Shown piece after piece: positions 7,066 to 12,063 of a DNA stretch of 12,063 nt (position 1 is its first letter; each line of letters begins with the position of its first letter). A program made the translations under genes and the position numbers. The stretch is from NCBI GenBank assembly GCA_964579725.1, contig CAZOHG010000085.1, positions 1 to 12,063 of the forward strand, written 5' to 3'. The notes under the pieces were generated by a model, which ran no database searches, was not told where the DNA came from, and was given only the letters and a program-made list of their open reading frames with translations. The DNA comes from CAZOHG01 sp964579725 (lineage in GTDB: Bacteria > Zhuqueibacterota > JdFR-76 > BMS3Abin05).

Positions 7066-9062
7066 CGGAACCCTGGGGAGCGCCTGCGGCAACTATTGGC
7101 GCGGATTCCGTTCAAATTGAAATGAGTTCCAGTGCGCCGATCCAACAAAATGGAACACTTCTCAGGATTCGCTTTCGTGTGAAGGAAAATAGCGCGTACA
7201 ATCAGTCCTCTTTGTTGGTCTTAAAAGACGTGTTGGTGAACGGGCGTACCTCCGGTGTCGTGGTTCGAAACGGAAAATTTACTTTAAAGGATTTGACACC
7301 CCCCAGGATTACTTCCGGGCCGAATCCTGCGGAAGTTGGTGCCCATTCCGTACACATTGTGTGGAGCACGAATGAACCCGCCGACAGCAAAGTGGAATTC
7401 GGACGAAGCGAAAACTACGACAAGGCTGTTACTGACGATCAATTGGTAACCTACCACGATTTGGCCGTGGCGGGACTCAGTCCAAATACAACCTACCATT
7501 ACCGCGTCAGTTCAACGGATTCTCTGAACAACGGGCCCACTCAAAGCGGAGATCACACTTTTACCACCACGGCAGGCAATGAAATCCGGGTGACGATTCC
7601 GGATACACTGGCCCCCGTAGGCCAAACTCTTTGGTACCCGGTTTGGGTTGAAGATGTGACCGGCAAAACGATTACCCGCTACCAATTTGATTTGAAATTC
7701 GATTCCTCGGCCATCAGGGCGCTTCGGGTAAGAAAAACAGGTACCTTGACGGCAAACTGGGATGATCCCTCCGTGGCGATCACCGATACATCCGTTTCGG
7801 TGACGCATTCGGGAAGCACTGCGCTAACGGGGAAGGGAACCCTCCTTGAAATTCAATTTCAAATCAAATCAACCGCCCGTCCCGGGAATGTTGTAGGGCT
7901 GATTTTCGATTCTTTTCAATTCAATCAGGGCGACCCGCCGGCTTCACCAAACAGCGCCCGCTGGCTTCTCGTCGACCGCACCCCGCCGGAATTTGTAGGC
8001 GTGCCGCAGGTTTTGGAGGTTGGCTTTAATTACGCCAAAATCCGGTGGAAAACCAATGAACTAACCGTCGGAGAAGTGGACTACGGCAAAAGCGCAGCCT
8101 ACGGGAGCCAACTAAAGGAGACAAAAATCGACACGATTCACCACGTGACTTTAAATAATTTGACGGCGTTGAGTACGTATCATTTTCGTGTCTCCATTTC
8201 CGATACGGCCGGGAACGGGCCCGTTCACAGCAGGGATTTGCAGTTTAAAACGCTTTCGGACACCGTGGTGGTGACCGTACCGGATACAACCGTTGCCATT
8301 GGGAGCGCCTTTGAACTCCCGCTGCACGTAACCAATCTAACCGGTTTTGGAATTAGGCATTTTGTCATTGAAATTGCCTACGATCCGGACAAGCTCTCCG
8401 CTCTCGGGGCTTCTTCCTCGGGGACGCTTTCTGAAAAATGGGGTGTACCGGCTTTTTCTTCCTCCAACAATATTTTGCACGTGGAAATGTCCGGAACGGA
8501 TTCCCTGGCGGGGCCAGGTGTCTTGATTCGATTAAGATTTCAGCTATTGGGCGGCGTTATTCCGGACACGGATATTGAGATTCCTTTTCGAACCTTTCAA
8601 TTTAATAGTGGATTTCCGGCTGTGAAGGCAAATCCGGTAAGAATTCACACAGTTGCCGGCGGGAAAGGCGTTGTTGTTTCCCTTCCCGACACCAGCCTCT
8701 TACCCGGTCAAAATACGGCGCTGCCGGTTTTGGTTTCCGATTTGACCGACAAAGGGGTGTTTTCATTTGAAGGCAAAATCAATTTTTCCTCTTCCGTTTT
8801 CCAGGTGCTTGGGATTGATCAAAAGAATTCGTTGTCTGCAGGCTGGGGAAAAGAGGACGTCCGCGTTTTTTCCGACAGCGTGGTTTTTTCGGCTCAGGGG
8901 ACGACGGCCCTTTCCGATTCGGGCGTGCTTTTTTATCTGACTGGAAAAACCAACCCCGGGGCCAACGAGAACGACACGACGAATTTGATTTTTGGCCGAT
9001 TTAAATTTAACCGGGGAAATCCTGTGGCCAACTTACGAAATGGGGTGGTTCGGATCGTTATC
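4150..9062 (+). repeat. Eight cohesin-like modules interleaved with six Fn3-like modules
   Basis: Cohesin-like units (about 131 residues) start near 4150, 4828, 5515, 6214, 6898, 7578, 8259 and 8667. They share 'v.lPd......G....lPv.v.d..g.gv.s..f.l.YD...L.a......GtLt..WG.P', then 'G.v.i......l.g.G.L..i.F.v...a..g', then 'F.fn.G.p.......G.ftv'. Six Fn3-like units (about 91 residues; near 4552, 5236, 5932, 6616, 7299 and 7983) carry 'PP.I.sGP......s..a.I.W.TdEps..kVeyG', '.TYHFRVsS.D..GNGPT.S...tFtT', a form close to the purple acid phosphatase N-terminal/Fn3 fold. Cohesins bind dockerins; the Fn3 units probably serve as spacers. Cohesins 7 and 8 are joined directly. Confidence 0.82.
7056..7065 (+). 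other. One-base frameshift inside cohesin module 5
   Basis: Reading in the first frame gives ...L-T-T-G-I-stop; adding one base in the GGGAA run (7056-7060) gives ...L-T-T-G-N-L-T-E-P-W-G-A-P. That fits the spacing of the other cohesins, which have S/T-x-G-x-L-x-x-x-W-G-x-P at this place, with no residue gained or lost. The lost base is probably a G or an A of the run. No classical X-XXY-YYZ slippery heptamer is present, so a programmed shift is unlikely. A real mutation or a sequencing/assembly error are the main options. Confidence 0.85.
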
Positions 9063-10808
9063 CGGCACGACGCCATCTCCGGAGCGGTATTTGAAGCGGA
9101 TAGCGTAACGGCGATAACGGGCGCCGTTGTCAGTGCCCGGGAAGCGGGGGGACAAAAAATCAAGACAACTCAAACAGACACGACGGGATTTTTTCAGATT
9201 ACCGATCTGGATTCCGCAAAAACCTACGATGTGATGGTTTCCAAATCGGGTTACACAGCGGTAGCACCGGCCCAAAATGTAAAACCTGGAACACGGAACC
9301 TGCGTTTTTATCTCGAAAAGCAAAATGGATTCATCGATGGGTGGGTGAAATCAAATGACGGGGAGGCCGTGGTCGGAGCGCTGGTGGTAGCGGACGATGG
9401 ACACAATCATTTTGGCTCCGGGAACACGGACTCTACCGGGCATTTTGCGATTAACAATTTGGCCAAGCGGTACCCCTACACTCTGAAAATCACGAAATAT
9501 GGCTTTCACGATAAGCTTTTGTCCGGAATCGCGGTCAATCAAACGGTTTCGGTTACGATGAACTGGTTTTACGGACGGATTTTCGGAGCCGTAAAGGACA
9601 CCACAAATGCGCCGCTGGACAGCGTTTGGGTACAGGCGCTAAATCTCAAGACGGGGGCGCGAACAGACAGTTTTCGGACCGGCAAAGACGGCCGTTACAA
9701 ATTGGACAGCCTGAAAGCGAATCGGTATTTGCTGTACGCCCGGCGGGGCGGCTTCGTCAGTACCCCAAATCAGGTGACGATTAATCTGGCTCCGGGCGAT
9801 TCCGTCAGAACCGATTTCACCCTGGAAAAGGCTGTTCTGGCCTCGATTGAAATTTCGGGCGATGTGGAAATCCCGAACAATGCACCGTCTCGATTTGATT
9901 TTGTGGCAAAAACGGCCAGCGACAAGGTAATGTCGCTTCGCTCGCCGGTCTGGAAACTCCGGCCGAAAGCTGCGGGCGTTGTCAGTGGGGGAACGGTGTA
10001 CCCGGATTCCCAATATTTCGGGCAGGCGTATCTGTCCGTTACGGACCCGTTTAGCGGAATTTCGGACACGCTGCAAATTTCTGTTTACGCACCTATCGGT
10101 CCCCTGTCGCAGGCGAAAGTTACAGATGCAAACGGAGTGATTCTAACCGTTCAGCCAGGTTCGGTAGATCAGCCGCAAAAAATAAAAATTCAGTGCATTG
10201 ATTTGCCTCCGGTTAAGAAGAGCACAAGAAAGTATTCCGGCCTTGGAAAGGGCTTTATTTTGAAACCGAGTGGTTATCGGTTCAAAAAGCCGGTTTTGCT
10301 TGAAATACCGGTACCCGAGGGATTTGCGGCGAGTCGGGCCATTATTGGCCGCTGGAATCAGGAAAAAGCCCATTGGGATCCGCTGAAATCAGCCGTTTCC
10401 GGAGATCATTTGCTTTCCGCAGAAGTTGAATCCTTTTCATTGTTTGCCGTCATTAATCCGGCCCGAGATCTTGGATTGGACTTCTTGAGGCTAAAGCCGA
10501 ATCCCTTCTCACCGAATGTGGATTCCGACCGAGATGGCACTCCCGGCCTGAAAATTGAATTGCTGGTGGCGTCGCGCGATACACGTCGGCCGTTTGTCAC
10601 AATTCAGATTTACAACATTCTGGGACAGAAAGTACGAACGTTAATCGATCGCCACCCGGAAAACAAAGATCAACTCCTGCATTTCAACTGGGATGGTTTA
10701 ACGGATGACGGCCGAATGGCCCGGAATGGCCGCTACGTTGTAAAGGTAGATGTTTCGGACGCAACAGGAACAAAATCAAAAATAAAAACCGTGGTTTTGG
10801 TGAAATAA
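7062..10808 (+). CDS. Multi-cohesin scaffoldin-like protein, C-terminal part (frameshifted)
   Basis: This 1248-residue frame continues the preceding gene; it has no signal peptide and its TTG at 7062 is only the first possible start codon (the next ATG is at 7122). With the missing base restored the whole protein would be 2241 residues. Contents: second half of cohesin 5 (to 7289), Fn3 5 (7299-7571), cohesin 6 (7578-7976), Fn3 6 (7983-8258), cohesin 7 (8259-8657), cohesin 8 (8667-9062, no Fn3 between 7 and 8), three carboxypeptidase-regulatory-like repeats (9072-9830), an Ig/BIG2-like region and a ZU5-like domain (9843-10460), and a C-terminal FlgD-Ig/T9SS-like sorting domain (10470-10805). 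If the frameshift is real, this part would have no start region or export signal and would probably not be made or exported, while the first part would lack its sorting domain. The stop lies one base before the PorV-like gene. Confidence 0.85.
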   Translation: MTEPWGAPAATIGADSVQIEMSSSAPIQQNGTLLRIRFRVKENSAYNQSSLLVLKDVLVNGRTSGVVVRNGKFTLKDLTPPRITSGPNPAEVGAHSVHIVWSTNEPADSKVEFGRSENYDKAVTDDQLVTYHDLAVAGLSPNTTYHYRVSSTDSLNNGPTQSGDHTFTTTAGNEIRVTIPDTLAPVGQTLWYPVWVEDVTGKTITRYQFDLKFDSSAIRALRVRKTGTLTANWDDPSVAITDTSVSVTHSGSTALTGKGTLLEIQFQIKSTARPGNVVGLIFDSFQFNQGDPPASPNSARWLLVDRTPPEFVGVPQVLEVGFNYAKIRWKTNELTVGEVDYGKSAAYGSQLKETKIDTIHHVTLNNLTALSTYHFRVSISDTAGNGPVHSRDLQFKTLSDTVVVTVPDTTVAIGSAFELPLHVTNLTGFGIRHFVIEIAYDPDKLSALGASSSGTLSEKWGVPAFSSSNNILHVEMSGTDSLAGPGVLIRLRFQLLGGVIPDTDIEIPFRTFQFNSGFPAVKANPVRIHTVAGGKGVVVSLPDTSLLPGQNTALPVLVSDLTDKGVFSFEGKINFSSSVFQVLGIDQKNSLSAGWGKEDVRVFSDSVVFSAQGTTALSDSGVLFYLTGKTNPGANENDTTNLIFGRFKFNRGNPVANLRNGVVRIVIRHDAISGAVFEADSVTAITGAVVSAREAGGQKIKTTQTDTTGFFQITDLDSAKTYDVMVSKSGYTAVAPAQNVKPGTRNLRFYLEKQNGFIDGWVKSNDGEAVVGALVVADDGHNHFGSGNTDSTGHFAINNLAKRYPYTLKITKYGFHDKLLSGIAVNQTVSVTMNWFYGRIFGAVKDTTNAPLDSVWVQALNLKTGARTDSFRTGKDGRYKLDSLKANRYLLYARRGGFVSTPNQVTINLAPGDSVRTDFTLEKAVLASIEISGDVEIPNNAPSRFDFVAKTASDKVMSLRSPVWKLRPKAAGVVSGGTVYPDSQYFGQAYLSVTDPFSGISDTLQISVYAPIGPLSQAKVTDANGVILTVQPGSVDQPQKIKIQCIDLPPVKKSTRKYSGLGKGFILKPSGYRFKKPVLLEIPVPEGFAASRAIIGRWNQEKAHWDPLKSAVSGDHLLSAEVESFSLFAVINPARDLGLDFLRLKPNPFSPNVDSDRDGTPGLKIELLVASRDTRRPFVTIQIYNILGQKVRTLIDRHPENKDQLLHFNWDGLTDDGRMARNGRYVVKVDVSDATGTKSKIKTVVLVK
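9072..9830 (+). repeat. Three carboxypeptidase-regulatory-like repeats in the scaffold
   Basis: Units start near 9072 (AISGAVFEADSVTAITGAVV), 9330 (FIDGWVKSNDGEAVVGALVV) and 9576 (RIFGAVKDTTNAPLDSVWVQ). Each continues with 'T..tG.f.i..L.....Y...v.k.Gy' or a close variant and ends in a strand before the next unit. They match the modules that build most of the first gene, so both proteins use the same stalk element. The probable role is a rigid spacer between the cohesins and the membrane-proximal end. Confidence 0.75.
9843..10460 (+). other. Ig/BIG2-like region followed by ZU5-like domain
   Basis: The first part (to about 10095) has a bacterial Ig-like pattern: 'SIEISGDVEIPNNAPSRF', then 'SPVWKLRP..AGVVSGGTVYP' and 'GISDTLQISVYAP'. 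The second part resembles ZU5: 'VILTVQPGSVDQPQKIKIQC', then 'GFILKPSGYRFKKPVLLEIP', then 'IIGRWNQEKAHWDPL' and a closing 'VESFSLFAVI'. ZU5-like units occur just before sorting domains in various secreted bacterial proteins; in some proteins related domains are autoproteolytic, but no His-Phe-Ser cleavage motif is visible here. The Ig call is tentative and the ZU5 call moderate. Confidence 0.5.
10470..10805 (+). other. FlgD-Ig-like / T9SS type A sorting domain (scaffold)
   Basis: The C-terminal 112 residues show 'LKPNPFSPNVDSDRDGTPG' (a PNPF motif with an acidic, possibly calcium-binding insert), 'VTIQIYNILGQKVRTL', 'HFNWDGLTDDGRMARNGRYVVKV' and a final basic strand ending VVLVK. The layout matches FlgD-Ig-like/T9SS C-terminal domains and parallels the end of the first gene. 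It supports export of the intact scaffold by T9SS. Confidence 0.8.
10799..10803 (+). promoter_or_regulatory. Ribosome binding site of the PorV-like gene
   Basis: GGTGA lies six bases before ATG 10810, inside the last codons of the scaffold gene, and can pair with the 16S anti-Shine-Dalgarno end. Together with the one-base gap between TAA and ATG it suggests translational coupling. Confidence 0.45.
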
Positions 10809-10809
10809 C

Positions 10810-11745
10810 ATGAAAAAGCGACTCATAGAAATCCTGGTTGTTCTCTTTGTAATGTTGGATTCAACATTTTTGTTTTCGCAGGATTTGTCGGGTATTCCCG
10901 CCGCATTTGTGGACATCGGTTTTGGAGCCCGGCCGCTGGGGCTGTCCGGTGCGTACACGGCGGTGGGAAATGATGTGCAGTGCTTACTCTGGAATCCGGC
11001 AGGTCTGGGCGGGGTTGGCTATATTCAGGGGACGTTTAGCACCACACGCCAGTTGGGCATTATCCCTTATCAGATGGCTGCCGCGGCATTTCGTTTCGGC
11101 CCGAATTTTGTTCATTCGGAGGGAATCATTCTTTCCGGGGATGACGCCATGCGGGAGTTCACCTTTTTGGTGGGAATGAGTTACGAAAAACGCTGGGTGA
11201 ACGGTTCCTGGGTGAGGGGAGGAATCACCCTGAGTTACCGGAATGCTAGTTTTGGCAAGAATGCCGCAGCCGGAACCGGGGCTGTGACAGGGAGCGCGTT
11301 CGGCTCGTCAGCGGATTTGGGGGTACAATATTCACCCGCACCGCACTACGTGTTGGCAGCGGTTTTGAAAAACGTGGTCAATTATTTGCAGTGGAACAGT
11401 TCTGCCTCCGGAAAATACACGGAAGGCACGCCGCGGCGATTGATTTTGGGACTTGGGGCTTTGGATTTTAAACAATTCAATTTTGATCTGGATTTTGAAA
11501 AGGCTTTGTACCGGGATGTGTCGGATCAATTTTCCTTTGGAGTGGAGAGGCCGCTTTTCCGGTACTTTTTTCTGCGCGGGGGATTTTCTCGGGGTTTGGT
11601 TCCCCACGAATTTTTGAAAACCGCTCTTGGCGGCGGCTTGCACTACGGCTTTTCCAACGGTGTTACCCTTTTTTTGGACGCGGCGTACGTTTTTCAGGAT
11701 TTAAACAACAACTTTCGCCTCTCGGCAACGTTCGATTGGAAATAG
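10810..11745 (+). CDS. PorV/PorQ-like outer-membrane beta-barrel protein
   Basis: The 311-residue product starts with a Sec signal peptide (KKR, then a hydrophobic core LVVLFVML, cleavage probably near residues 23-24, 'FSQ'). The mature N-terminus carries the family hallmark 'FVDIGFGARPLGLSGAYTAV' (residues 33-52), followed by 'LLWNPAGLGGV' (59-69), as seen in PorV/PorQ and UPF0164 proteins. Alternating amphipathic strands with aromatic ends follow, finishing in 'FRLSATFDWK', a typical last barrel strand. In characterised T9SS, PorV binds the sorting domain of cargo at the translocon and carries it to the attachment complex. Here the gene lies one base after a gene whose product carries such a sorting domain, so a dedicated shuttle or partner role is plausible. 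It could instead be one of many generic PorV paralogues in this lineage. The barrel family is fairly sure; the exact function is inferred. Confidence 0.85.
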   Translation: MKKRLIEILVVLFVMLDSTFLFSQDLSGIPAAFVDIGFGARPLGLSGAYTAVGNDVQCLLWNPAGLGGVGYIQGTFSTTRQLGIIPYQMAAAAFRFGPNFVHSEGIILSGDDAMREFTFLVGMSYEKRWVNGSWVRGGITLSYRNASFGKNAAAGTGAVTGSAFGSSADLGVQYSPAPHYVLAAVLKNVVNYLQWNSSASGKYTEGTPRRLILGLGALDFKQFNFDLDFEKALYRDVSDQFSFGVERPLFRYFFLRGGFSRGLVPHEFLKTALGGGLHYGFSNGVTLFLDAAYVFQDLNNNFRLSATFDWK

Positions 11746-11842
11746 AAAGTGGATTTCCAAGGCAAAAAGTCCAGCGGCCTCCCCTTTTTCATTTCCCGCA
11801 CATGTCAAATCTTTCCACCGCACCTCTAACTGAATCCACTTT
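11746..11842. repeat. Exact 10-bp inverted repeat directly after the last stop codon
   Basis: AAAGTGGATT (11746-11755), adjacent to the TAG stop, is the exact reverse complement of AATCCACTTT (11833-11842), with 77 bases between. The left arm can also form a smaller seven-pair hairpin (11750-11756 with 11767-11773, one G-T pair), followed eleven bases later by five Ts. The alternatives exclude each other. Either could stabilise the mRNA end or help termination; neither is a classic strong terminator. Confidence 0.35.
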
Positions 11843-12063
11843 ATTAAATGAACCGCTAAAAAAGTGTTGAAAAAAATCTCTCGCTAAATCTCAAGTCCAG
11901 CCAAAATTTTGAAAAGGCTCGAGCTAAAATTGGTTTCTACAAGTTGCGTCTTTGTTTTTTTTATTCCGATTTGCACTCCATTTTAGTCGCTTGACAGGGC
12001 CCTTTAAACATTGCACCCAGAAATAAGGCTTTGCATTTTTTCCATAAATTTTTATATTAAACT
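11746..12063. other. Intergenic region downstream of the operon
   Basis: No convincing reading frame is present on either strand in these 318 bases, and base composition becomes AT-rich towards the end. Visible elements are the inverted repeat after the stop, a bulged hairpin around GCTCGAGC (11901-11933) with a run of eight Ts at 11955-11962, a nine-base direct repeat AAGTCCAGC (11767 and 11893), and an isolated TTGACA at 11991-11996 without a matching -10 element at the usual distance. The region probably holds the operon's 3' end and the upstream region of the next gene. Confidence 0.6.

Noticed and set aside
7050..7102. Programmed -1 ribosomal frameshift
   Set aside because: The bases before the stop (ACG GGA ATT TGA) contain no X-XXY-YYZ heptamer and the ATT codon cannot re-pair well one base back. 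The downstream five-pair stem is weak.
4150..9062. Cellulosome scaffoldin
   Set aside because: There are cohesins but no cellulose-binding module or glycoside hydrolase in the window, and export is by T9SS sorting domains rather than S-layer-homology or sortase anchoring; a cellulosome role is not supported.
11901..11962. Rho-independent terminator with the T run at 11955-11962
   Set aside because: The nearby hairpin is AT-rich, has a two-base bulge and lies over 20 bases before the T run, so it does not meet the usual pattern.
11991..11996. TTGACA as a -35 promoter box
   Set aside because: No TATAAT-like or Bacteroidota TAnnTTTG element lies at a suitable distance; the nearest candidates (TAAGGC at 12024, TATATT at 12052) are too far.

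Overview
The window holds three same-strand genes packed head to tail with gaps of 9 bp and 1 bp, then about 320 bp without a gene. They look like one operon for a large surface protein system. The two big proteins end in C-terminal domains of the type IX secretion system (T9SS, Por) type A / FlgD-Ig-like kind. The third gene encodes a PorV/PorQ-like outer-membrane beta-barrel. T9SS sorting domains, long chains of carboxypeptidase-regulatory-like modules and a dockerin of the 'DVSGNG..SSFDASLI' kind point to the FCB superphylum, most likely a Calditrichota/KSB1/Ignavibacteria-like lineage. That placement is inference from protein style; there is no rRNA or marker gene here.

Layout: (1) 1-4074, a 5'-truncated gene (1357 visible residues): beta-sandwich modules, about nine carboxypeptidase-regulatory-like repeats, a type I-like dockerin, a divergent cohesin-like module and a T9SS sorting domain. 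(2) 4084-10808, a scaffoldin-like gene of about 2241 residues, now split into two overlapping reading frames by a one-base loss near 7057-7060. It has a signal peptide, eight cohesin-like modules interleaved with six Fn3-like modules, three carboxypeptidase-regulatory-like repeats, an Ig/BIG2-like region, a ZU5-like domain and a C-terminal sorting domain. (3) 10810-11745, a PorV/PorQ-like barrel of 311 residues. (4) 11746-12063, non-coding, with an exact 10-bp inverted repeat starting right after the stop codon.

The most interesting feature is the pairing of a dockerin protein with a multi-cohesin scaffold in adjacent genes. Both carry T9SS export signals and sit beside a PorV-like protein, which in known systems shuttles such cargo. 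No catalytic domain is visible, so this looks like a non-cellulosomal, cell-surface cohesin-dockerin assembly. Whether these two partners bind each other is inference. The scaffold's module order also suggests that it grew by duplication of a four-unit block.
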